DNA of 24,201 nt, from positions 1-24,201 of the forward strand of contig JAEYSJ010000178.1 of NCBI GenBank assembly GCA_023434855.1, read 5' to 3'. Origin of the DNA: Bacillota bacterium (GTDB taxonomy: Bacteria; Bacillota_C; Negativicutes; JAEYSJ01). Below, one piece after another: positions 6,978 to 14,459 of this stretch. A program made the position numbers and the translations under genes. The first letter of the stretch is position 1. Every line of letters begins with the position of its first letter. The notes below the pieces were generated by a model. The model searched no databases. It saw only the letters and a program-made list of their open reading frames with translations, and had not been told where the DNA came from.

Positions 6978-8807
6978 GTGGTTGGACTGTGGGAAATATA
7001 TAAATGGCAGCTTATAGGAGCAACAGGCCTTATGACGCTGTTCCTGTTTCTTGTTACCGAACTTGTTACCCACCGCTCCGGACGGAGAACGTCTGAGGAA
7101 CGCCTCAGACAAAGCGAGGAACGGTTTAGGAAATTTGCCGCCAACGTTCCTGTTGCTATATCTTTTGCGGATAAAGACAACAACGTTCTTTTCACCAATG
7201 AAAGATTTGTTAAGCTTTTTGGTTATTCAGCAAATGACATTCCTACTATTATTGTTTGGCTGGAAAAAGCATATCCCGATGCAGGATTTCGTAAAAAAGT
7301 CATTGAATCTTTGCTAGTCGAAAAGGATAAGTATTTGCAGGGATTAGTCGATGAACCTGCAGTTCTGGTTTCAACGGTTACTTGTCGAGATGGTACCACA
7401 AAGATAATTGAAAGTACATTTTTTATGGATGGAGAATATACCTATGTGTCCTTCAGTGACATTACCGGGCGCCAACAAAACGAGGAAGTGTTACGCCAGA
7501 AAAATGAAGAGATTCGTCGGATAGCTTACTCAGACGTGTTGACCGGGTTGCCAAATCGTGTCCATCTGAACGAATGGCTTGACGGTGAGATGGATAAAGC
7601 CCGCCGCAAAGAGTCATCAGGTGCCGTCCTGTTTATCGATTTAGATGAGCTAAAAATGGTAAATGATACTTTTGGGCATAGTTATGGCGATATCCTCATT
7701 GTAATAGCCGGAAAACGTATTGTAGAGGTGGCCGGCGCCGATGCTTTCGTGGGACGTATCGGTGGAGATGAGTTTATGGTCATCGTACCAGGCAAGAAAG
7801 ACCGGAAATATATTACTCGTATTGCCAATGAGATCATTGGTGCGCTCAGCCAGGATATTGAAGTATTTGGCAGTCATTTCCATATATCGGCCAGTATTGG
7901 CATTACAATCTATCCTGAGGATGGGGATACGACTGAAGAAATTCTAAAAAATACAGACAATGCCATGTATGCAGCCAAGCGGGCCGGTAAAAATTGCTGC
8001 CGGCCTTACGAAGCAGCCATGCAGTCAGAGGCTTATCAGAAGATGCTACTAATAGACAGCCTGCGTTACGCAGTTGAGCGCAGGGAGTTTACACTGCATT
8101 ATCAGCCGCAGGTAGGCGTCAGCGATGGTATCGCTATCGGATTTGAAGCTTTGCTGCGCTGGAACAGTCCGGAACATGGGCCGGTATCACCGGTACAATT
8201 TATCCCGTTGGCCGAACAAAGCGGGCTTATTCACAAAATAGGAGAATGGGTGCTCAGAGAAGCTTGTTGTTTTGTCCGCCGTCTGGCCGATAGAGGATGG
8301 AAAAATATTCATGTCGCGGTTAATGTATCACCATACCAGCTGTGTGCCGACGGGTTTATTGACATTATCTGTGACATATTGACAAGTGCCAATATTGAGC
8401 CGCAGCAGTTAGAGCTTGAAATTACAGAAAGTGCGTTGATGATCTCGCTGGAGGACAGCATCCGCAAGATTAACGAATTACAGAGAATGGGGGTGCGTTT
8501 GTCCCTTGATGATTTTGGTACAGGTTATTCATCTTTGACTTATCTTCAACGCCTGCCTGTACAGACACTGAAAGTAGACAAGGCTTTCATTGACATGATA
8601 CTGATGGACGGCAATCAAAAAGCAATTATTAGAAATATCGTGGATATGGCGCATATTATGGGAATGACCGTGGTGGCAGAAGGCGTAGAGTCCAAGCAGC
8701 AAATTGATTACCTGGCACAGTGCCACTGCGATTGTCTCCAAGGGTATGTCATCAGCCGGCCGGTGCCTGAGGAGGATGCCGTTAGATTTCTATCCGCGCG
8801 GTCATAG
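6978..8807 (+). CDS. Membrane-anchored PAS-GGDEF-EAL cyclic-di-GMP protein
   Basis: Predicted to make and/or degrade cyclic di-GMP. Order: one N-terminal TM segment (about 10-30) ending in RRTSEERLRQSEERF, a PAS domain (about 47-165), GGDEF domain (about 185-345) with intact GGDEF at 262-266, then EAL domain (about 365-605) with EAL at 390-392, NVSPYQL, ELEITES, DDFGTGYSSL and AEGVES. Both catalytic domains look active by motif. The RxxD inhibitory site before GGDEF is missing. I chose GTG 6978 (609 aa) because GGAGAGGGG lies 7 nt upstream; a TTG at 6906 has no such site. The LWEIYKWQLIG start resembles the last TM of larger sensors whose extracytoplasmic domain is absent here. It stands alone and faces a convergent gene. 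Confidence 0.9.
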   Translation: MVGLWEIYKWQLIGATGLMTLFLFLVTELVTHRSGRRTSEERLRQSEERFRKFAANVPVAISFADKDNNVLFTNERFVKLFGYSANDIPTIIVWLEKAYPDAGFRKKVIESLLVEKDKYLQGLVDEPAVLVSTVTCRDGTTKIIESTFFMDGEYTYVSFSDITGRQQNEEVLRQKNEEIRRIAYSDVLTGLPNRVHLNEWLDGEMDKARRKESSGAVLFIDLDELKMVNDTFGHSYGDILIVIAGKRIVEVAGADAFVGRIGGDEFMVIVPGKKDRKYITRIANEIIGALSQDIEVFGSHFHISASIGITIYPEDGDTTEEILKNTDNAMYAAKRAGKNCCRPYEAAMQSEAYQKMLLIDSLRYAVERREFTLHYQPQVGVSDGIAIGFEALLRWNSPEHGPVSPVQFIPLAEQSGLIHKIGEWVLREACCFVRRLADRGWKNIHVAVNVSPYQLCADGFIDIICDILTSANIEPQQLELEITESALMISLEDSIRKINELQRMGVRLSLDDFGTGYSSLTYLQRLPVQTLKVDKAFIDMILMDGNQKAIIRNIVDMAHIMGMTVVAEGVESKQQIDYLAQCHCDCLQGYVISRPVPEEDAVRFLSARS

Positions 8808-8835
8808 GTAGTATTTTGTGGGTGTAATAAGGAAA

Positions 8836-8880
8836 AGAAGGCTGCATCTCCACTTGTGAGGCAGCCTTCTAACATTTTTT
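8836..8880. terminator. Bidirectional terminator between convergent genes
   Basis: AGAAGGCTGC (8836-8845) pairs perfectly with GCAGCCTTCT (8861-8870). There is a T run to the right (8875-8880), and on the minus strand TTTT follows the stem. It serves the GGDEF-EAL gene and the dehydrogenase; the dehydrogenase stop codon lies in the right-hand T run. Confidence 0.85.
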
Positions 8881-9835
8881 AACTTACAACATTAATTGGT
8901 TGTCCTTGCGTAAAAGCTTCAATATTAGCTGCAAGTAGCTTAATTAGTCTTTGCCTTGATTCCAGGCACTTCCACCCAATATGGGGAGTGAGAATGACGT
9001 TGTTCATGGCAAATAGGGGATTATCCGGTTCCGGCGGCTCCGGGTCCTGAACATCAAGTGCTGCACCGGCAATATGTCCTTTTTGTAAGGCTTCAATTAA
9101 ATCGGTTTCCTTGATGATCGGGCCTCTGGAGGTGTTGATGATACATGCCGATGATTTCATTAGCTTCAGTGTATCTTTATTGATCAGATATTTTGTTTCT
9201 GCAGTAAGCGGACAGTGAATGGTGACAAAATCACTCTGTTTTAGTAATTCTTCGAGACTGGCGGTTTTTATATCCTGATCCCCCCAGGCTTTTGGAGTAC
9301 GATTGTAGGTGAGAATATTCATCCCCAGGCTTAAGGCAGTTTTAATCACTTGTTGCCCAATGGTCCCGGCGCCAATGACCCCAAGTGTCTTGTTTTGCAG
9401 TTCGAAATGGGGCACCTGCAGGAATTTGGTAAAATTATCAAAGTTCTTTTGTTTAATCATGATCTGCTGCAGAGCCAGCGATGAACTTAAACTCAACATG
9501 AAGGTAATAGCTAACTGTGCCACTGCTGCGGTACTATAGCCAGGAATATTGCAGACAGCAATATTCTTTTCTTTTGCGGCAGCAATGTCAATGTTGTTAT
9601 AGCCGGTACCAGCTTCACAGATAAGTTCGACAGAGGGGGGGAATTGAGTTATTAAATCTCTTCCTATAGGCAACTCCTTGGTGATGACAATGTTCTGATC
9701 TTTGACTCTTGCCAGAATTTCTTCATGGCTGCTTGCAGCATAGTTTGTTAAAGCTGTGAGTTTTGTTATCGGCGAAAAATCAAGTCTGTTGTCAAAATTG
9801 ACTTTGGCGGTGTTGAGAAATACTGTGGTTTTCAT
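8879..9835 (-). CDS. D-isomer-specific 2-hydroxyacid dehydrogenase
   Basis: NAD(P)-dependent reductase of a 2-keto acid such as hydroxypyruvate or glyoxylate; the exact substrate is not readable. The 318-aa protein has the Rossmann motif GAGTIG (155-160) and catalytic Arg237 (NTSRGP), Glu266 (DPEPPEP) and His285 (LTPHIGW). After beta-2 it has Asn178-Arg179 instead of an acidic residue, which suggests NADPH tolerance. Start ATG at 9835 was chosen because AGGGGGT lies just upstream; a start 18 nt earlier has no such site. It has its own consensus promoter and is monocistronic, divergent from the MFS gene. Closest by general resemblance to glycerate dehydrogenase (HprA) types. Confidence 0.88.
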   Translation of the reverse strand: MKTTVFLNTAKVNFDNRLDFSPITKLTALTNYAASSHEEILARVKDQNIVITKELPIGRDLITQFPPSVELICEAGTGYNNIDIAAAKEKNIAVCNIPGYSTAAVAQLAITFMLSLSSSLALQQIMIKQKNFDNFTKFLQVPHFELQNKTLGVIGAGTIGQQVIKTALSLGMNILTYNRTPKAWGDQDIKTASLEELLKQSDFVTIHCPLTAETKYLINKDTLKLMKSSACIINTSRGPIIKETDLIEALQKGHIAGAALDVQDPEPPEPDNPLFAMNNVILTPHIGWKCLESRQRLIKLLAANIEAFTQGQPINVVS

Positions 9836-9871
9836 GGTTACCCCCTGATGCAAGAATATTATATCATCTTA

Positions 9872-9900
9872 AGTATATTTCTGTTCAGAATGGCTGTCAA
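9872..9900 (-). promoter_or_regulatory. Promoter of the hydroxyacid dehydrogenase gene
   Basis: On the minus strand: TTGACA (9900-9895), 17-bp spacer, TATACT (9877-9872). Near-consensus sigma-A type. Confidence 0.8.
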
Positions 9901-9946
9901 ATTAGCCGGTTTTTATGGGAAAGTTAAGGCAAGTAGTAAGTCTGTA

Positions 9947-9975
9947 TTGTTGTGTGATGAAAAGGATGATATAAT
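9947..9975 (+). promoter_or_regulatory. Promoter of the MFS-EamA pair
   Basis: TTGTTG (9947-9952), 17-bp spacer, perfect TATAAT (9970-9975). Confidence 0.65.
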
Positions 9976-10017
9976 TTTCTTTGTTTAAAATGTTATGGAG
10001 GGATTTGGGGTGGAATA

Positions 10018-11316
10018 TTGGATTACAGCCAAGTAGAAGAAAACCAGGCAACGATAACGACAGTTAAACCTACCAGACAAAAAGAGAAACTGGTGCTTAT
10101 TCTCCTGTTTACCATCATAGTGGCATATTTAGACAGGGTAAACGTCTCAATGCTGTTAGCCGATTCTCAATTTTTGCTGGACATGGGTATTCAAGGCAGA
10201 CCGGTACAAATGGGGATGCTGATGACGGCCTTTTTGGCGGCATATGGAGTAGGCAATTTGTTATTTAGCCCCCTCGGCGATATTATCGGCCCACGTAAAG
10301 CGATGAGTTTGTCCGTTCTCTTATGGGCGCCGGCAATGTTATTAGGAGGTTTGAGTGCTAGTTTTGCTGTTCTTCTTGGGTCTCGGATTTTTTTGGGAGC
10401 ATGTGAAGGAATGCATTGGCCTATGCAAAGTAAATACGTAAAGAATTGGTTTCCACCGGAAGAACGGGGAAAGGCTAATGCTGTCTGGCTTGTGGGGCTT
10501 ATGCTAGGCCCGACGATTGCTCTGCCGTTTTTTTCCTGGCTTATACCGTTGTCAGGCTGGCGTGATAGCTTTTTTATTTTAGCGGTAATCAGTTTGTTGC
10601 CAATATATTTTATATGGTGCAAGACGCGGGATTACGCTTGTCAGCATCCGGCAGTTAACCAGACCGAGCTTTGCCAGATCGAGGACGGTCTGAACCGGGA
10701 AAAGGAACGGGAAGCTTCCGACCAGTTGGGATTATGGCAGAATATCCGGGTGTTTGCTGTTAATTACCGCTTTTGGCTATTGACGATCGTTAGTTTTTGT
10801 CATGCTTCGATGTGGTGGGGCACAATGGCCTGGCTGCCATCCTATCTAAAAGTTGACCGCGGTTTTTCCTGGCAGGCATTGGGAGCAGCAGCTTCAGTGC
10901 CGTATCTCCTGGGAGTGCTGGCGGTTCTTGGCAGCGGGTTTTTGTCCGATAGAATTGGCCGGCGGGCACCGTTTATTGCAGTCTCGGTATTGGGAGCGGC
11001 AGCGGGAATATATTATGGGCTGCATGCAGCAGATAACTTTCTTACCGTGGTGTTTCTCTCCTCCGGTGTTGTCTCACTGGCTGTCGGACTGCCTTCATTT
11101 TATGCTCTTTTGCAAAAGCTGGTACCGGCCCGGGCGGCAGGTGTCGGCGCCGGGGTGATGAACGGAGTAACTCAGGCAGGAGCAGCGTTTGCCCCGATGA
11201 TTATCGGTTTCTTTATTAGTTTAACCGGTACTTATGCCGGAGGGCTAATGTATCTTGTCGGCGTCGGCTTGCTGGGCTTTGGCTGCATGGCTGTGCTTTG
11301 GGTCCAGGGTCATTAA
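10018..11316 (+). CDS. MFS transporter, probable anion:cation symporter (ACS) family
   Basis: Twelve-TM inner-membrane transporter of 432 aa. After a 25-residue cytoplasmic tail, TM1 carries the AYLDRVNVSML signature of ACS-type carriers (sugar acids, phthalate, tartrate and similar organic anions). The loop 2-3 motif is GDIIGPRKAM, and TM4 has GACEGMHWPMQSKYVKNWFPPEERGKA, typical of the family. The second half repeats SDRIGRRAPF. The substrate cannot be read. The start is a TTG after GGGGTGG; there is no upstream in-frame ATG, so the exact start is uncertain. The EamA gene follows after 21 nt, so the two are probably cotranscribed. Confidence 0.88.
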   Translation: MDYSQVEENQATITTVKPTRQKEKLVLILLFTIIVAYLDRVNVSMLLADSQFLLDMGIQGRPVQMGMLMTAFLAAYGVGNLLFSPLGDIIGPRKAMSLSVLLWAPAMLLGGLSASFAVLLGSRIFLGACEGMHWPMQSKYVKNWFPPEERGKANAVWLVGLMLGPTIALPFFSWLIPLSGWRDSFFILAVISLLPIYFIWCKTRDYACQHPAVNQTELCQIEDGLNREKEREASDQLGLWQNIRVFAVNYRFWLLTIVSFCHASMWWGTMAWLPSYLKVDRGFSWQALGAAASVPYLLGVLAVLGSGFLSDRIGRRAPFIAVSVLGAAAGIYYGLHAADNFLTVVFLSSGVVSLAVGLPSFYALLQKLVPARAAGVGAGVMNGVTQAGAAFAPMIIGFFISLTGTYAGGLMYLVGVGLLGFGCMAVLWVQGH

Positions 11317-11337
11317 GAGCTTCAAGGAGTTTCGCAT

Positions 11338-12231
11338 ATGAAATTTAGAGCAAATATTTTATTATTACTTGCGGCAACCATTTGGGGATTTGCCTTTGTG
11401 GCACAGCGAGTGGGAATGGATTTTATCGGACCCTACACTTACAACGGCGTTCGGTTCGCGTTGGGCAGTTTTTCTTTGGTGCCACTTATTTTATATTTTA
11501 GAGCTAATTCCCGCAGTACCGGTTATATCGGTACTGCGGGAATTAGCAGCTGGCGTATTGGTTTGCTTGCCGGTGTCATTCTGTTCGTTGCCGCTTCGCT
11601 GCAGCAAATCGGACTGATATATACTACTGCCGGAAAAGCTGCCTTTGTAACAGCCCTGTACATAGTACTTGTCCCACTTACTGGTGTGTTTTTGAAACAA
11701 TATATAAATATCAGTACTTGGTTAGGCTCAATATTCGCCGTTGCCGGGTTGTATCTGCTATGCGTTAAGGAAGACTTTACAATTGGTTACGGTGATTTAC
11801 TCGAGTTGATAGGAGCTTGCTTTTGGACAGCTCATATTCTGTTGATTGACCATTTTTCACAAAAAGTTGATTCATTACAACTTGCCTTTTTCCAATTCAT
11901 CACTTGTTCCCTACTTAGCATCGGAACTGCTCTATTATTGGAGACAGTCTCGCTAAATGGCATTGTGCAGGCAAGTATACCGATTCTGTATGGCGGGTTG
12001 TGCTCTGTTGGTATTGCCTACACATTACAGATCATCGGGCAGAAATATGCCTCACCATCCCATGCTGCGATTATTCTCAGCATGGAGACGGTTTTTGCGG
12101 CAATCGGTGGTTATTTGCTGTTAAATGAGTTGCTTGGATTACAGGAATTGTTAGGCTGCGTTCTCATGATGGCCGGTATGCTCTTAGCACAGCTTCAGAG
12201 TTTTAAGCCGCAGCAAACTGTCAATTATTGA
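11338..12231 (+). CDS. EamA/DMT-family transporter
   Basis: Ten-TM drug/metabolite transporter superfamily protein (297 aa) made of two EamA halves. Family features: ANILLLLAATIWGFAFVAQR at the N-terminus, LQQIGLIYTTAGKAAFVTALYIVLVPL in the first half, and SPSHAAIILSMETVFAAIGGYLLLNE in the second. It probably exports an amino acid or other small metabolite; the substrate is unknown. The ribosome binding site AAGGAG lies before the ATG. Codons for residues about 56-70, in the loop between TM2 and TM3, are supplied by a perfect DNA palindrome (11503-11547). A strong terminator follows. Confidence 0.9.
   Translation: MKFRANILLLLAATIWGFAFVAQRVGMDFIGPYTYNGVRFALGSFSLVPLILYFRANSRSTGYIGTAGISSWRIGLLAGVILFVAASLQQIGLIYTTAGKAAFVTALYIVLVPLTGVFLKQYINISTWLGSIFAVAGLYLLCVKEDFTIGYGDLLELIGACFWTAHILLIDHFSQKVDSLQLAFFQFITCSLLSIGTALLLETVSLNGIVQASIPILYGGLCSVGIAYTLQIIGQKYASPSHAAIILSMETVFAAIGGYLLLNELLGLQELLGCVLMMAGMLLAQLQSFKPQQTVNY
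11503..11547. repeat. Perfect palindrome inside the EamA coding sequence
   Basis: 19-bp arms (11503-11521 and 11529-11547, beginning GCTAATTCCC and ending GGGAATTAGC) flank a 7-base loop GTTATAT. The total of 45 bp is exactly 15 codons, so the reading frame is kept. There is no T run, so it is not a normal terminator. I see no second copy in the window. Confidence 0.9.
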
Positions 12232-12247
12232 AATCTTATAAATTGAT

Positions 12248-12281
12248 AAAAAGGACTTGCCCAATTGGGCAAGTCCTTTTT
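12248..12281. terminator. Bidirectional terminator after the EamA gene
   Basis: A perfect 34-base palindrome: AAAAAGGACTTGCCCAA followed by its exact reverse complement, ending in TTTTT on either strand. Confidence 0.9.
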
Positions 12282-12462
12282 ATGTTATATAACAAAAGAG
12301 CAATGTACACACTAAAGGCATATCCTGATCGTAATTAGCAAAACCCGACGCAAAAATTTTGAATCGCAGGACTTGGGGGTAACGATGTATAGTTCTTATA
12401 AATATAATATACCAGAAACATCTTATGGCAGAAAAATCCGAAGTAAGCTTAGGAGGAGAAAT

Positions 12463-13854
12463 ATGATAACGGCGGAACTGAGCTCCTGTCTGAGAAACCT
12501 TGTCGCCGGGGTAAACACGCGGGTGCCGTTAATAAACGGCCAATATGTTACTGCGGTCAATTTTGATAATGCGGCAACAACTCCGCCTTTTTGTGCTGTT
12601 ATGGAGGAAATTCAGAAATTTGCACCTTGGTATTCGTCTATCCACCGGGGTTCAGGCTATAAATCGGTGCTATCTTCCGACTTGTATGAACAAGGGAGAG
12701 ATATAGTCAAAAAATTCGTTAATGCCGACCCGGATAAAGACATTGTAATCTACACCAAGAATACCACTGAAGCAATTAATTTGCTTTCTTATAAATTGTA
12801 TGATGAAGATCGCAGGCAGGTTGTAATAACTACAGAGATGGAGCATTTGTCTAACGATTTACCCTGGCGGGATAAGTTTAATGTTGAGTTTGCCGCCGTT
12901 GACTCATTTGGCAGATTGTTGGTGGATGATCTGGAAGCAAAACTGCGTAAACATGATGGCAGGGTTGGACTTGTTGCGGTAACTGGAGCATCAAATGTGA
13001 CTGGCTATATAAATCCGGTATACCATATCGCCCGTATGGCCCATCAGTACGGAGCAAAAATTTTAGTGGACGGTGCACAAATGGTTCCTCATTGCCCTAT
13101 TGATATGAAGTGTTGCGAATCTGAGGAGCATATAGACTATCTGGTATTCTCAGGGCATAAAATGTATGCGCCCTTTGGTATTGGCGTTCTGATCGGTCCT
13201 AAAGATACCTTTACAAAAGGAGAGCCAATGTGTAAAGGCGGCGGGGCGGTAAAACTGGTTTCCCGCGAATTTATTGACTGGGATGACCCACCATATAAAG
13301 ATGAGGCAGGTACTCCAAATGTCATGGGGGTCATTGCGCTAACAGCCGCTATCAAAACATTAACTGATGTTGGAATGGATACTATCCATGAATATGAAAG
13401 GGGTTTAATCAGCTACGCTATCAACGGGCTAAAAAGTGTTCCAGGCATAAGGCTGTACTGTTGTGCTGATACGAGGGAGCAAAGAGTAAGCCTTATATCC
13501 TTTGAATTAGCAGGTATACATCATAGATTGCTGGCAAAAATACTGGCTTCTGAGGCAGGTATTGCCGTAAGAAGCGGCCTTTTTTGCGCTCATCCCTATG
13601 TGGAAAAACTATTAAACCTGGATACCCAGGATCTAGAGTATTATTATAATAATCCCAACAAAGAATTTCCCGGATTGCTGCGGGCTAGTTTAGGTTTATA
13701 TAACAATCGCAGCGAAATTGAGGGCTTTGTCCAATTCTTAAACTGGGTTGCAGAGAATAAAAAATTTCTGCAGGAAAAATATAAACATATGCATGACAGA
13801 GTGCAGCATATCGCGGATTTTTCACCTCGCCCGGTACAGCGGGAAGTACTTTGA
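12463..13854 (+). CDS. Class V aminotransferase, cysteine desulfurase-like
   Basis: PLP enzyme of the SufS/Csd-like fold (463 aa). It has FDNAATTPP near the N-terminus (34-42), DGAQMVPH with the PLP-binding Asp, the Schiff-base Lys233 in SGHKMYAPFGIG, and Cys375 in RSGLFCAHP, at the place of the catalytic Cys of group II cysteine desulfurases. Sulfur mobilisation from cysteine is therefore possible, but isolated homologs may have other amino-acid substrates. I chose ATG 12463 because AGGAGGAG (12451-12458) precedes it; an in-frame ATG at 12385 after GGGGGT would add 26 residues. It stands alone between terminators, with no SufU/IscU or SUF genes beside it. The C-terminus (from about 435) is a charged helical extension. 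Confidence 0.82.
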   Translation: MITAELSSCLRNLVAGVNTRVPLINGQYVTAVNFDNAATTPPFCAVMEEIQKFAPWYSSIHRGSGYKSVLSSDLYEQGRDIVKKFVNADPDKDIVIYTKNTTEAINLLSYKLYDEDRRQVVITTEMEHLSNDLPWRDKFNVEFAAVDSFGRLLVDDLEAKLRKHDGRVGLVAVTGASNVTGYINPVYHIARMAHQYGAKILVDGAQMVPHCPIDMKCCESEEHIDYLVFSGHKMYAPFGIGVLIGPKDTFTKGEPMCKGGGAVKLVSREFIDWDDPPYKDEAGTPNVMGVIALTAAIKTLTDVGMDTIHEYERGLISYAINGLKSVPGIRLYCCADTREQRVSLISFELAGIHHRLLAKILASEAGIAVRSGLFCAHPYVEKLLNLDTQDLEYYYNNPNKEFPGLLRASLGLYNNRSEIEGFVQFLNWVAENKKFLQEKYKHMHDRVQHIADFSPRPVQREVL

Positions 13855-13874
13855 TTAAGGTAATCATTGCCAAT

Positions 13875-13911
13875 AAAAGCCACTATTCATTGACAAAGAA
13901 TAGTGGCTTTT
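13875..13911. terminator. Bidirectional terminator between convergent genes
   Basis: AAAAGCCACTATTC (13875-13888) pairs perfectly with GAATAGTGGCTTTT (13898-13911). It serves the aminotransferase and the convergent ASCH-domain gene. Confidence 0.9.
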
Positions 13912-13926
13912 ATATTCTTGAGTAAT

Positions 13927-14274
13927 TTATCCAATTAATTCGGAAAAGTAGATTACACTCACATTATCATCCAGGGTTATGGAATGGCCATACAGTTTTT
14001 CAAAAAAGTCGATTAATTCTTCAACCGACTTCATCTCAGGGTTCTGATGAGCCAAGTCTTCTGCAGTCAACTGGGTGTATTGCTTTATTAATACTTTATC
14101 AATAATGGCCTGATACAATTTTCGCCTGGGACTGAGTTTATCGCCAAAAGTAATCCATACGATGGAATTCTCCGGATATGTATCCCTAACATCTCCTGGC
14201 CGGATGGTGCAGTTTTTCCTACGGGCAACCAACAACTCTTCATGGTGTGGTGCTCTAAAATTTAATGCAAACAT
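13927..14274 (-). CDS. ASCH-domain, putative RNA-binding protein
   Basis: A 115-aa cytosolic protein starting MFALNFRAPHHEELLVARRK. The pattern 'LNFR..HHEELL..RRK..TIRPGD' followed by 'SIVWITFG' and 'YQAIIDKVLIK' matches the ASCH fold (related to the PUA domain; often annotated as RNA-binding) as I remember it from Firmicutes. The C-terminal half (ELIDFFEKLYGHSITLDDNVSVIYFSEL) is also typical. A GGAGGG site lies 6-7 nt before ATG. It is monocistronic. The molecular role is not established for the family. Confidence 0.7.
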   Translation of the reverse strand: MFALNFRAPHHEELLVARRKNCTIRPGDVRDTYPENSIVWITFGDKLSPRRKLYQAIIDKVLIKQYTQLTAEDLAHQNPEMKSVEELIDFFEKLYGHSITLDDNVSVIYFSELIG

Positions 14275-14370
14275 TAAATTCCCTCCTCATAAAGTAGTAT
14301 TTATAATAATTATACCACTATCCTAAGGATTTATGAAGAAATATGTGGGATAGGCACTAATTTAAGCCAG

Positions 14371-14400
14371 TTGTCATAAAATATAGTAGCCAAGTATATT
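14371..14400 (+). promoter_or_regulatory. Promoter of aspD
   Basis: TTGTCA (14371-14376), 18-bp spacer, TATATT (14395-14400). Confidence 0.65.
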
Positions 14401-14459
14401 TTCCCCGCCGGGAGCTAATAATGATATTGGCTAATGGCCAGAGGAGGAGCGGTAGTAAT

